Part shown: piece by piece, positions 7,380-15,048 of the stretch | Numbering within the stretch: position 1 is the first letter of the stretch | Layout of the letters: every line of letters starts with the position of its first letter | Position numbers and translations under genes: made by a program | The notes under the pieces: generated by a model | Told to the model about the DNA's origin: nothing | What the model saw: only the letters and a program-made list of their open reading frames with translations | Database searches by the model: none | Origin: an uncultured Bacteroidota bacterium | GTDB taxonomy: Bacteria; Bacteroidota; Bacteroidia; Chitinophagales; Chitinophagaceae | Length of the DNA stretch: 64,000 bases | Assembly (NCBI GenBank): GCA_903882805.1 | Contig: CAIRYK010000042.1 | Span: 62,001 to 126,000 of the forward strand | Direction: 5' to 3'

Positions 7380-10325
7380 ATGCGCCTGCTGCTTACAAGC
7401 CTGCTGTTTCTGCTGGTAAGCTATATGCCTTGCAGCGCATATTTTGCCAAAAAAGCATTCATAAAGCAGTACACTGTAGAAAACGGACTCCCGCAAAACT
7501 CGGTGATTGATATACTTCAGGATAGCGATGGTTTTATATGGGTATCTACTACGGGCGGCGTCAGAAAAACAGATGGGTCGCGGGTTTATGAACTAACAGG
7601 GCCCAATGCACAGCGTGTAAGCAATATGCAAAGCGCATATATGGCCATAGATAGCTGCAAAAATATTTGGTTTGCCACCTCCTACCTGCTGGCAATGTAC
7701 AATCACCGCAAACAAACGTTCGAGATAATCAGGGAATTCAGGAATGCATCTTCATCCTTTAATGTTCTGCTGTTTCCCTACCCCGCAGGCAATAAACTAT
7801 ATTACTACAAGCGCGATGAGGGTTTATTCTGCATTAATACCAATACCCGGAAAATAGATTTCCTAGGCGCAAAAAACTACTACCTTGCCAAATCGCCCAA
7901 CCAGATTTACTATACCTACCTGCCCGACAAAAACTCATTCTATTATTTTCTCGACGGAAGCTTTTATGCGATCAACCTTGAGACACTGGCTGAACGATGG
8001 CTATTTGAAAATAAAGGCCACAAAGGACAAAATGCAAGCCAATATTTCCACAACACATTCATGTCTTATTTACAACCCTTATTAAACAAAAAGGGTTTCG
8101 TAGGCGGATTTGAGATAGAACGTTCAGACGCGCTGATGGCATTTACCGAAACAAATTCGTTCTTAATCAACCCCACTGGCAATTACCCGCAGTGCGAAAT
8201 TCGCTACAGTCAGGGAACTTCCTTTAGCCCTGGCTCCACTATACATAAACAAATAACGGATAAAGCCGGGAACATATGGGTGAATGCACTAAACAACGGC
8301 CTATGGATGATAGGCAACTACAACAACCCCTTTACATTTTGGCTTAACGAACAACAACCGCTAAATTTTGTAAGAAGCATTTATCACGATAAAACTAACC
8401 GGCAAATAATCGCGACGCTTTATCAGGGTGGATTCAATTTTTTTGATGAACAAGGTCGATTTCTGGAAGACCACACCCATTATAAACACCACGAACTGAT
8501 AGATAAGGCCAATGTAACAAATGCGATACAAACAGATAGCGCGCATTATGTTTTATTCACTCAAAAATCACCCTACAACTATCTGGTTGATTTAAAAAAG
8601 AAAACCATTCTGCCTATATCCCTACTACCCGCCGGAGCCGAAGAACTGTTCAGCTTTTATACTTCTGTTTATCAAACCGGTCTGTTCGATTACCTGGTGT
8701 GTAGTAGCCATGATATTTATGCAGTTAAAAATAGCAATTCGCGCCCCACGGCAAGCAGAATATATACCGGAGCAAATGTGATCGGAGGAGTTAAACAATA
8801 TGGGAAAGCGCTTTATATTGGCGAAACCGGCGGATTCTCGGTATTCGACAGAATAAACGGCAATACAAGACACATCAAACTATACGATAAAGCGGAAGCC
8901 ATGGTCAAAGATTTCTGGCAGGCTGCTGATGGGAGCATGTACATTGCTACCACTCAAGGGCTTTTTGTATGGCACGAAAAGCAGGAACCAAGACAAATTA
9001 CCGGCTTACCCGACGATTTCCTTTATGGCCTAATACCCGGAGATAAACAAGGAGATCTTGTGATGCCTTGCAATAAGGGACTGATTACTTACAACACCCA
9101 AACACGGGTTGTCGGGCAATTCACTTCAAAAGACGGACTCATTAGTAATGAATGCAATACCAATGCCTTCTGTAAATTACCCGATGGGCGCATATTAATA
9201 GGTTCGTTGGCAGGAATCAATGCGTTTCACCCAACCGAGCTGTATAGTGTCCGCCCACCTGCTATGCCTGTTATTACCAGCATACAGGTTGATGGCCAAT
9301 CATTATTTACAGATTCTATGCCGGTACATACCAACAAATTGCTACTTGGGTACCGACAAAACGAAATCACAGTATCGCTGGCCGACTTATCTTTTACCCC
9401 CGACCACCAACGTATATACAGGTATAAACTAAATACTTACGACACCGGATGGCGCTACATAACAAACACCAATGAAGTCTCTATTGCATTGCAGCCGGGC
9501 AGCTACCTGTTGCAATTACAAACCGGAAATAGCGTAACGCACCAGTATAGCCCAGCCCGCTTACTGACAATAGACATTGAGCCTCCATTCTGGAAAAAAT
9601 GGTGGTTCTATTGTAGCGAATTGGCTGTTGCCCTGCTCTCTGCTTATGGCGTAGGCGCTTTACTACACCGGCGAAAACTAAAAAAAGCGCTGGCAGAAAT
9701 AGCGCTACAACAAACTATACAGCAAGGCCGCGAACGCATATCGCGAGAGTTGCATGACAATTTAGGCGCACAGGCCACCGCGCTCAACGCCGGCCTACGC
9801 AATCTGCAACACAACGCCGCCATAGCGCCCGAGCTACTGCGGGATGTAACCGAAACGGGAGCTACCATAATGCAAAACCTGCGCGAGAGCATCTGGGCGC
9901 TTAATAATCAACAAATATCGCTCCAAAACCTGTCGGACAGGTACAAAGTGTTTGCAAAAAACATTCTAAAAAACTATCCCGAGATAAAGCTAATTTATCG
10001 CGAAAACATGGACGAGGAGTTCATGCTGATGCCCGTAGCGGCGCTAAATCTGTTGCGCATAATGCAGGAAGCGCTGCACAATACCCTAAAGCACGCCGCC
10101 GCCAGCGAAATAACTGTCCAAATAGCATGCAGGGACCGTTTCAGCATACAGTATAGCGACAACGGCAAGGGGTTTGACACGACGCGGTATGCCGACCCTA
10201 ACAGCAACGGACTGCACAATATGCAGGCGCGAGCCAGTGAAGCCGGACTGGAAGTCATTATCAGTTCGCAACCCGGCAACGGTACTCTTATAACCATCAA
10301 TCAAAAAATTGCCACCCAACCATGA
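7380..10325 (+). CDS. Sensor histidine kinase with periplasmic propeller (Reg_prop/Y_Y_Y/HisKA_3)
   Basis: This encodes 981 residues. A signal peptide or anchor (residues 1-20) is followed by a large periplasmic part (about 25-650) resembling Reg_prop beta-propellers ('GLPQNSVIDILQDSDGFIWVST', split here by its own motif pattern; later 'GNIWV', 'DGSMYIATTQGLFVW'). A Y_Y_Y Ig-like domain (about 665-730) and one membrane span (about 740-762) follow. The cytoplasmic HisKA_3 dimerisation box is 'RISRELHDNLG' with phospho-His near 792, and the HATPase has its N box at about 889-900 and G1 box DNGKG near 927. Hybrid propeller sensors in Bacteroidota often detect surface carbohydrates or other periplasmic cues. 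The stop codon overlaps the response-regulator ATG by ATGA. Its partner is interrupted, so the pathway may be inactive. Confidence 0.9.
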   Translation: MRLLLTSLLFLLVSYMPCSAYFAKKAFIKQYTVENGLPQNSVIDILQDSDGFIWVSTTGGVRKTDGSRVYELTGPNAQRVSNMQSAYMAIDSCKNIWFATSYLLAMYNHRKQTFEIIREFRNASSSFNVLLFPYPAGNKLYYYKRDEGLFCINTNTRKIDFLGAKNYYLAKSPNQIYYTYLPDKNSFYYFLDGSFYAINLETLAERWLFENKGHKGQNASQYFHNTFMSYLQPLLNKKGFVGGFEIERSDALMAFTETNSFLINPTGNYPQCEIRYSQGTSFSPGSTIHKQITDKAGNIWVNALNNGLWMIGNYNNPFTFWLNEQQPLNFVRSIYHDKTNRQIIATLYQGGFNFFDEQGRFLEDHTHYKHHELIDKANVTNAIQTDSAHYVLFTQKSPYNYLVDLKKKTILPISLLPAGAEELFSFYTSVYQTGLFDYLVCSSHDIYAVKNSNSRPTASRIYTGANVIGGVKQYGKALYIGETGGFSVFDRINGNTRHIKLYDKAEAMVKDFWQAADGSMYIATTQGLFVWHEKQEPRQITGLPDDFLYGLIPGDKQGDLVMPCNKGLITYNTQTRVVGQFTSKDGLISNECNTNAFCKLPDGRILIGSLAGINAFHPTELYSVRPPAMPVITSIQVDGQSLFTDSMPVHTNKLLLGYRQNEITVSLADLSFTPDHQRIYRYKLNTYDTGWRYITNTNEVSIALQPGSYLLQLQTGNSVTHQYSPARLLTIDIEPPFWKKWWFYCSELAVALLSAYGVGALLHRRKLKKALAEIALQQTIQQGRERISRELHDNLGAQATALNAGLRNLQHNAAIAPELLRDVTETGATIMQNLRESIWALNNQQISLQNLSDRYKVFAKNILKNYPEIKLIYRENMDEEFMLMPVAALNLLRIMQEALHNTLKHAAASEITVQIACRDRFSIQYSDNGKGFDTTRYADPNSNGLHNMQARASEAGLEVIISSQPGNGTLITINQKIATQP

Positions 10326-10990
10326 TAAAAATTGGAATAGTAGATGATAAACCATCTAACAGAAACCTGGTAAAAGATAAACTGAGAGATAAGACCAACT
10401 GGAAGGTAACGCTCGAAGCTGCGGACGGAGCCATGTTTCTCGATAAATTACGCAGCCTGCCCGCCGAAGAATTACCCGACGTTACACTGATGGACATAGA
10501 AATGCCCATAATGAATGGTATTGATGCCATACGTATTGCCTCGGCATTGCACCCAACCATGAAGTTTATAGTGCTGACTGTTTTCGACGACGACGACAAA
10601 ATATTTGAGGCTATCAAATCGGGGGCGGCGGGCTACCTGCTCAAAGATGAGTCGCAGGATGTACTGCAATAGGCAATTACCGATATGCTGGAAATGACGG
10701 GCTCGCCCATGAGCCCGTCTATAGCTCGCAAAGCGCTCAAATTGTTGAGCATGGCGCAAATACCTACCTGGGCGGCTACTAAAAGCCCCGTTACCCTGCC
10801 GCTACTCACGCCCCGAGAAAAGGAGATACTCTCGCTGCAAGTAGAGGGGCTTGACTATAAAGAAATAGGCGAGCGACTGTATATAAGCCACAATACGGTG
10901 CGCACACACATTTGCAACATCTACGAAAAACTCCACGTAACGTCAAAAGCGCAGGCCATACAAGTGGCATTAAAGCATGGCATAGTATAG
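10322..10990 (+). pseudogene. NarL/FixJ-type response regulator split by an in-frame TAG
   Basis: The first part (10322-10672, 116 residues) is a receiver domain: acidic DD near residue 8, phospho-acceptor Asp in 'LMDIEMP', and conserved Lys in 'LLKDE'. It ends at TAG (10670-10672), just where helix alpha-5 should start. The same frame continues without a gap into a linker ('MSPSIARKAL') and a LuxR helix-turn-helix ('LTPREKEILSL...SHNTVRTH') to 10990. A single base change (CAG or GAG to TAG) would explain this. An ATG at 10685 could start a free 101-residue DNA-binding domain. TAG is an ordinary stop in neighbouring genes, so recoding is unlikely. It is a pseudogene, a sequencing error or, less likely, a genuine split regulator. 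Confidence 0.85.
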
Positions 10991-11001
10991 TCGGCGAACA
11001 G

Positions 11002-11688
11002 CTACAGCCTCAGCGCTCCCATACCGCCATCTACCGCCAATACCTGCCCGGTAACCCATGCCGATGAGGGGGTGAGCAGGTAAGTAATGGCATTGGCCAC
11101 GTCGGCGGGGTCGCCTATTTTCCTCAGCGGGTTCTTTTTTTGGATGGCTTCCATTTTCTCGGGGGTGTTAATGAATTTGTCGCTGAGGGGCGTGGCCGTA
11201 AGGCTGGGCGCTACGCAATTCACCCTTATATCCGGGGCAAACTCTGCCGCCAGCGACCGTGTGAGGCTTTCTATGGCACCCTTGGCCATGGCTATAGAGG
11301 AGTGAAACGGCATACCCGCTTGTGCCGCTACCGAGCTGATAAGCACTACCGATGCATTACCCGCTTTTTTGAGCGGCACAAAATATTGCCTAATAACAGC
11401 CGTTGCACCTATACAGTTTATCTGAAAATCGTTCATAAAATCGGCCTCGGTAATACTCCGGAATGGTTTTAGCATAATGGTGCCCGGAAAATATACCAAT
11501 CCGTTTATAGGCTCGCCAAGCTCGGGCAACTGCCCGGCAGTATATGCCGATACTTGTATAAAACGATCATAATCACCTTGTTGCGGCTTTGTGCTGATAC
11601 CCGTTACCGTATGGCCCAATGCCTGCAATTGCTGCGCGGTTTCTATTGCTATTTTACTGGATGCACCAGCTATCACGTAATTTGCCAT
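11002..11688 (-). CDS. Short-chain dehydrogenase/reductase
   Basis: This encodes 228 residues with an SDR Rossmann fold. The nucleotide-binding motif is 'VIAGASSKIA' near residue 5, with the active-site Ser in 'VLISSVAAQ'. The expected YxxxK Tyr is replaced: the segment reads 'SIAMAKGAIES', with Ile four residues before Lys. C-terminal 'GxVLAVDGG' matches the FabG-like tail. The Tyr change makes a standard oxidoreductase mechanism doubtful, although related Bacteroidota SDRs seem to share this 'SIxxAKGA' form. It is divergent from the PTPS-folE-SRPBCC genes and both promoters carry TTTGTTTAA boxes, suggesting common regulation. It could be a sepiapterin- or dihydropteridine-reductase-like enzyme; that is an inference. 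Confidence 0.8.
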   Translation of the reverse strand: MANYVIAGASSKIAIETAQQLQALGHTVTGISTKPQQGDYDRFIQVSAYTAGQLPELGEPINGLVYFPGTIMLKPFRSITEADFMNDFQINCIGATAVIRQYFVPLKKAGNASVVLISSVAAQAGMPFHSSIAMAKGAIESLTRSLAAEFAPDIRVNCVAPSLTATPLSDKFINTPEKMEAIQKKNPLRKIGDPADVANAITYLLTPSSAWVTGQVLAVDGGMGALRL

Positions 11689-11711
11689 TGTTTATTTTTG
11701 TGTAAATTTTA

Positions 11712-11724
11712 TTAAACAAATGTA
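11712..11724 (-). promoter_or_regulatory. SDR promoter -7 box with TTTGTTTAA motif
   Basis: On the minus strand TACATTTG (11724-11717) matches TAnnTTTG and lies 28 bp before the SDR start at 11688. It is immediately joined to the nine-base motif TTTGTTTAA (11720-11712), which also occurs twice upstream of the divergent PTPS gene. No strong -33 element at ideal spacing is seen. Confidence 0.4.
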
Positions 11725-11880
11725 AACAATAATTCGCTCAACTATCCCAACTAAAAGCTCCGGAATAAACATAATTGCAATAAATGATAATGGCATAGAC
11801 AAACTATATAAACAGCACAAAAGCAGCCACAGTAAAGGCTTTCAGACGCATATGTGAGGCAAATAGCCATGAAACCGAAT

Positions 11881-11930
11881 TTTGTTTAACTTTTTATCTT
11901 TTTGTTTAAACAAATTTACTCCTACCTTTG
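11881..11930 (+). promoter_or_regulatory. PTPS-folE promoter with palindromic operator
   Basis: TTTG (11901-11904), an 18-bp spacer and TACCTTTG (11923-11930) match the Bacteroidota promoter consensus, 29 bp before the PTPS start. The -33 element lies inside a perfect 14-bp palindrome, TTTGTTTAAACAAA (11901-11914), and another TTTGTTTAA copy starts at 11881, exactly 20 bp (two helical turns) upstream. A regulator bound here would overlap RNA polymerase. The inverted copy near the SDR promoter suggests shared control. Confidence 0.6.
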
Positions 11931-11959
11931 TCTTGTAAACAGAAAGAAAATAACAAGAA

Positions 11960-12370
11960 ATGAACAAAACAGCGGTTTATAGAAAAGAACATTTCAACGC
12001 TGCACACAGACTGAATAATCCGCAGTTGAGTGCCGATGAAAATGCAGAACTCTACGGAAAGTGCAATAACCCAAACTACCATGGCCACAATTATGAAGTA
12101 GTAGTAAAAGTAACCGGTGATATAGATTTGAGAACAGGTTATGTAACCGATACCAAAGCACTAAGCCAAATAATAAAAGAAAATATTACCGACCGTCTGG
12201 ATCACAAAAACCTAAACCTTGATGTGCCAGAACTAATAGACACCAACCCTACTACCGAAAATATAGCTGTATTCATTTACAATTCGCTCAGAAACAAAAT
12301 CAACCCACAATTCGATCTTAAAATCTTCCTATATGAAACAGAACGCAACTTTGTTGAATACCCTGCATAA
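11960..12370 (+). CDS. 6-pyruvoyl-tetrahydropterin synthase-like protein (QueD/PTPS family)
   Basis: This encodes 136 residues. The zinc His residues are in 'EHFNAAHR' (near 11-17) and 'HGHNY' (near 47-51), and the catalytic Cys is in 'YGKCNNPN'. The 'YGKCNNPNYHGHNYEV' segment and later 'LDHKNLNLDVP' and 'TTENIAVFI' closely resemble animal PTPS, which makes 6-pyruvoyltetrahydropterin from dihydroneopterin triphosphate, rather than typical QueD for queuosine. No queC/queE genes are adjacent; folE follows with a 38-bp overlap. Together these point to tetrahydrobiopterin-type synthesis. A queuosine role cannot be excluded from sequence alone. Confidence 0.85.
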   Translation: MNKTAVYRKEHFNAAHRLNNPQLSADENAELYGKCNNPNYHGHNYEVVVKVTGDIDLRTGYVTDTKALSQIIKENITDRLDHKNLNLDVPELIDTNPTTENIAVFIYNSLRNKINPQFDLKIFLYETERNFVEYPA

Positions 12371-13052
12371 CCGCTTAACCATATCAATTTCAGACCTCGA
12401 TATAGATCAGGTAGGAGACGACCACATCAGCACGGGTATAGAAACCCCCATGCGCCCGGGAGCTTTTGACCTCACCGATGCCGAAAAAATACATACCATT
12501 GAGCATCACTTTGCAGAAATAATGCACACGCTTGGCCTCGACCTTACCGACGATAGTCTGAAAGGGACACCACTGCGCGTAGCTAAGATGTATGTAAAAG
12601 AAATATTCTCGGGTCTAAACCCCGAAAACAAACCAAAAATTGCCCTATTCGATAATAAATATAAGTACAACCAAATGCTTATTGAGCGCGACATTACGCT
12701 GTTCAGCAATTGCGAGCATCATTTTGTGCCTATTTATGGCAAAGCACACATCGGCTACATATCAGCCGGCAAGGTTATTGGTTTGTCAAAGCTCAACCGA
12801 CTGGTTCAATACTTCGGCAAACGCCCTCAGGTGCAGGAACGCTTGACCATGCAAATAGGTCGCGAACTTCAGGATATACTGGAAACTAACGATGTAGCGG
12901 TGGTAATAGATGCTAAGCACATGTGTGTATCGTCGCGGGGTATAACCGATACTAATTCGGCTACCGTAACGTCATTTTACGACGGGCAATTTTTGAACGA
13001 GAAAACAAAAAGCGAATTCCTGCACTATCTGGGCATGAAGGCGACCGACTAA
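12333..13052 (+). CDS. folE: GTP cyclohydrolase I
   Basis: This encodes 239 residues and converts GTP to 7,8-dihydroneopterin triphosphate, the first step to folate and tetrahydrobiopterin. The zinc ligands are visible in 'SNCEHHFVP' (Cys and His) and 'DAKHMCVSSRG' (Cys); 'GLSKLNR' and 'RPQVQERLT' are the usual substrate-site segments. The start at 12333 lies within the end of the PTPS gene (38-bp overlap). The conserved sequence begins around residue 25 ('IDQVGDDHIS'), upstream of the next ATG, so this start or one very close is needed. It is translationally coupled to PTPS and followed 45 bp later by an SRPBCC gene. Confidence 0.93.
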   Translation: MKQNATLLNTLHNRLTISISDLDIDQVGDDHISTGIETPMRPGAFDLTDAEKIHTIEHHFAEIMHTLGLDLTDDSLKGTPLRVAKMYVKEIFSGLNPENKPKIALFDNKYKYNQMLIERDITLFSNCEHHFVPIYGKAHIGYISAGKVIGLSKLNRLVQYFGKRPQVQERLTMQIGRELQDILETNDVAVVIDAKHMCVSSRGITDTNSATVTSFYDGQFLNEKTKSEFLHYLGMKATD

Positions 13053-13097
13053 GATATACCATTACAAAAAAGTTCACTACAGTTAACAACTAAAGCC

Positions 13098-13574
13098 ATG
13101 GTACATGTATTCAAGCAGACCCAATTCCTGCCGGTAGACATTAAGACAGCCTGGGATTATTTTAGCACTCCCGAAAATCTGAACGATATAACGCCGCCGG
13201 AACTTAGGTTTCAGATACTTACCAAACTACCTCCTAAAGCCTACCCCGGCTTAATGATAGCCTACAAGGTGCAGGTATTCAAAGGAGTGGTGGTAGACTG
13301 GCTAACGGAAATAACGCATGTAGATGAACACCATTTTTTTGTAGACGAACAACGAAAGGGACCATATAGAATCTGGCACCATGAGCATCATTTTGTGGAA
13401 GTGGCAGGTGGAGTGGAAATGACAGACATCGTGCACTATATGCTTCCCTTTGGTTGGTTCGGCAATTTGTTTCATGGACTGATAGTGAAACCAAAACTGG
13501 ATAAGATATTTATTTACCGGGCCGGAGCAATAAAAATTCTGTTCGGCAAAGACAAGTACAAACTCGCTAAATAG
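13098..13574 (+). CDS. SRPBCC (START-like) family protein
   Basis: This encodes 158 residues resembling the COG4276 SRPBCC group: N-terminal 'FKQTQFLPVDIKTAW.YFSTPENL', central 'ITHVDEHHFFVDEQRKGPYR.WHH.H.F' and C-terminal 'MLPFGWFGNL'. The fold is a helix-grip hydrophobic pocket for small ligands. In many Bacteroidota and Proteobacteria this group sits beside photolyase/cryptochrome and SDR genes, which matches the SDR-PTPS-folE neighbourhood here, although no photolyase is in the window. It has no signal peptide and is probably cytoplasmic. The ligand is unknown. Confidence 0.75.
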   Translation: MVHVFKQTQFLPVDIKTAWDYFSTPENLNDITPPELRFQILTKLPPKAYPGLMIAYKVQVFKGVVVDWLTEITHVDEHHFFVDEQRKGPYRIWHHEHHFVEVAGGVEMTDIVHYMLPFGWFGNLFHGLIVKPKLDKIFIYRAGAIKILFGKDKYKLAK

Positions 13575-13623
13575 CGCAAAGATTGTTGAATAGCCATTCT
13601 ACCTGTAACCCGATTATTTTACC

Positions 13624-13656
13624 GATTATCGCCGCGGCCATTCCGCGGCGATAGTC
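13624..13656. terminator. Strong hairpin between convergent genes
   Basis: Arms ATCGCCGCGG (13628-13637) and CCGCGGCGAT (13643-13652) form a perfect 10-bp stem with a five-base loop, followed by GTCGTTTTAT on the plus strand. It lies between the SRPBCC gene (+) and the TRIC channel gene (-), and can serve both. Confidence 0.65.
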
Positions 13657-13693
13657 GTTTTATATCTTACCGTTTGGGGTTTCTGGCAAGGGG

Positions 13694-14335
13694 CTATTCA
13701 TCCTGCTGTGTCGCGGCAGGGAGCGGTTCTCGTTTAAAATGGGGTAAGGACAGTTTGTAGCGCACCGCCAACACGCGAATGGCGAAAATAACCAACACAG
13801 AAGCTATCATACATACCTCGCGGTTGCAGTGCAGGTAGTTGAGCGTAAGGTACACTACTGCGCCGGCAAGGCAGGCAGTAGCGTAAATTTCCTTTCTGAA
13901 AATAACCGGTATTTCATTCGTCAGCACATCGCGCATTACGCCGCCCATAATGGCCGAAAACATGCCCATGATAGCTGCAATAAAAGGCTGAACGTGAAAC
14001 AACAATGCCTTTTCGGTGCCCAAAATGGTAAACATGGCAATACCCAAGCTATCGAAGATGAACAGCAGCTTGCGCTGCCGCACTAAATGGTTGAAGAATA
14101 TGCTGGTAAATACTATTGCGGCAATAATCACATACATACGGGTGGCATCAGCCACCCAAGACAGCGGATAGCTACCCAACAGCATATCCCGTATACTACC
14201 GCCGCCGATAGAGGTAATGAAGCCGATAAAGGTGACGCCAAACCAATCGGGCTTTGATTTCTGATTGGCCACGAGTGCGCCCGACATGGCAAAAAAGCCG
14301 GTTCCCATCAACTCTAAAATATATTGTACAGACAT
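13694..14335 (-). CDS. TRIC-family cation channel (YadS/UPF0126 type)
   Basis: This encodes 213 residues with seven hydrophobic segments arranged as two three-helix repeats. Each repeat carries a glycine-rich signature, 'GGGSIRDMLLG' in the first half and 'GGVMRDVL' in the second. These are the hallmarks of prokaryotic trimeric intracellular cation channels (UPF0126). The family conducts monovalent cations; the bacterial physiological role is unclear. It lies 38 bp downstream of the thioesterase gene on the same strand, so both are probably read from the tandem-leader transcript upstream. Confidence 0.88.
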   Translation of the reverse strand: MSVQYILELMGTGFFAMSGALVANQKSKPDWFGVTFIGFITSIGGGSIRDMLLGSYPLSWVADATRMYVIIAAIVFTSIFFNHLVRQRKLLFIFDSLGIAMFTILGTEKALLFHVQPFIAAIMGMFSAIMGGVMRDVLTNEIPVIFRKEIYATACLAGAVVYLTLNYLHCNREVCMIASVLVIFAIRVLAVRYKLSLPHFKREPLPAATQQDE

Positions 14336-14373
14336 TGTTCCTAGTTTTTATTGTTTAATTATAGTTTAATTGT

Positions 14374-14763
14374 TTATGCGCAATCTGCCAAAGCCTGTTG
14401 CAAATGCTGTTGTTTTCGAAGCGTAAACGTAAAGTCGCCGGTTAGCGCCAGTATTTTGTTTTTACCCTTGCTTTTGTAAATAACGACGCTGATGTGCAGG
14501 CTTTCGGGGCCGCTACGCGAGTAGCGCGATTCTATTTTCATAGTATCGCCCAGCAAAGCGGCGGCATGAAAATCTACCTGATAGCGTTGTACGCCAACAT
14601 CGTTATAGTCCAGCTCACCCAACACCTGCATTATCAGGCTGTCGTTTACGTTTGTCACCTCCTTTAGCATGGCGCAGGTTGGCCATATGTTGTATTCGTT
14701 TACCAGATCGCGGCTTATGGTTACTATACTTGTTTGCAATTGATTGTTTAGTTGATATTTCAT
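14374..14763 (-). CDS. Hotdog-fold thioesterase family protein
   Basis: This encodes 129 residues. The length, the 'DVGVQRYQVDFHAAALLGDTMKIESRYSRSGPESLHISVVIYK' pattern (a long helix-strand transition with 'GD.m.i.s' turn) and C-terminal 'LTGDFTFTLR' fit a hotdog-fold acyl-CoA/acyl-ACP thioesterase. A catalytic Asp or Glu is not certain. The substrate is unknown. The start codon is 22 bp downstream of a terminator hairpin that ends a leader-peptide unit, so expression probably needs read-through. It is followed by the TRIC channel gene. Confidence 0.65.
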   Translation of the reverse strand: MKYQLNNQLQTSIVTISRDLVNEYNIWPTCAMLKEVTNVNDSLIMQVLGELDYNDVGVQRYQVDFHAAALLGDTMKIESRYSRSGPESLHISVVIYKSKGKNKILALTGDFTFTLRKQQHLQQALADCA

Positions 14764-14784
14764 GTCTCTAAAAAATTTATTGGA

Positions 14785-14817
14785 TAAAAAAAGCCCCGAA
14801 ACAGGATGTTTCGGGGC
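14785..14817 (-). terminator. Intrinsic terminator/attenuator of leader unit 1
   Basis: On the minus strand, an 11-bp perfect stem (arms 14817-14807 and 14803-14793, GCCCCGAAACA-type) with a three-base loop is followed by seven T residues. It sits between the 19-residue leader ORF (14911-14852) and the thioesterase ATG at 14763. AACATC in its 5' arm/loop can instead pair with GATGTT at the leader stop codon (14859-14854), an antiterminator arrangement. Confidence 0.75.
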
Positions 14818-14851
14818 AGATTATATAATAGCTGGTATATAAATAGCGTCC

Positions 14852-14911
14852 TCAACATCGGGCTTGCGAGCCGACGTAGCAACAATGAGTGTGCTTTATG
14901 TTCTGTATCAT
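14852..14911 (-). CDS. Leader peptide 1 (19 residues, HTHCCY)
   Basis: ATG at 14911 to TGA at 14852 on the minus strand encodes 19 residues: MIQNIKHTHCCYVGSQARC. The codons His-Thr-His-Cys-Cys-Tyr are strikingly similar to those of leader 2 (Lys-His-Thr-Cys-Cys-Tyr). The Cys-Cys-Tyr codons lie just before a hairpin-forming segment (TCGGCT/AGCCCGA) that overlaps the antiterminator strand; an intrinsic terminator follows 35 bp later. This is the layout of translation-coupled attenuation. Which amino acid or condition stalls the ribosome is unknown; there is no ribosome profiling or comparative evidence here. Confidence 0.6.
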   Translation of the reverse strand: MIQNIKHTHCCYVGSQARC

Positions 14912-14942
14912 TTTCTAAGTTTTTGCTCGGTTATTCGTAAAA

Positions 14943-14972
14943 TAAAAAAATCCTTCAGTGTTGCTGAAGGAT
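14943..14972 (-). terminator. Intrinsic terminator/attenuator of leader unit 2
   Basis: On the minus strand, a nine-bp stem (arms ATCCTTCAG at 14972-14964 and CTGAAGGAT at 14958-14950) with a five-base loop is followed by seven T residues. CTGAAGG overlapping the leader 2 stop codon (15004-14998) is identical to the 3' arm and can therefore compete for the 5' arm, forming an antiterminator. Confidence 0.75.
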
Positions 14973-15000
14973 CTATATGAATGCAGTTACACTACCCCCT

Positions 15001-15048
15001 TCAGCGGAAAGTTGCACGATAACAGCATGTATGTTTCACAATGTTCAT
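15001..15048 (-). CDS. Leader peptide 2 (15 residues, HTCCY)
   Basis: ATG at 15048 to TGA at 15001 on the minus strand encodes 15 residues: MNIVKHTCCYRATFR. It shares the Lys-His-Thr-(His)-Cys-Cys-Tyr core with leader 1 although the rest differs, which argues for selection on the codons. The stop codon overlaps CTGAAGG, which can pair with the 5' arm of the following terminator. The order on the transcript is leader 2, terminator 2, leader 1, terminator 1, thioesterase. No clear TAnnTTTG promoter was found upstream. Confidence 0.6.
   Translation of the reverse strand: MNIVKHTCCYRATFR

Noticed and set aside
10670-10672. TAG recoding (stop codon reassignment)
   Set aside because: TAG ends other intact genes here, such as the helicase, adk and the SRPBCC gene, so it is a functional stop in this organism.
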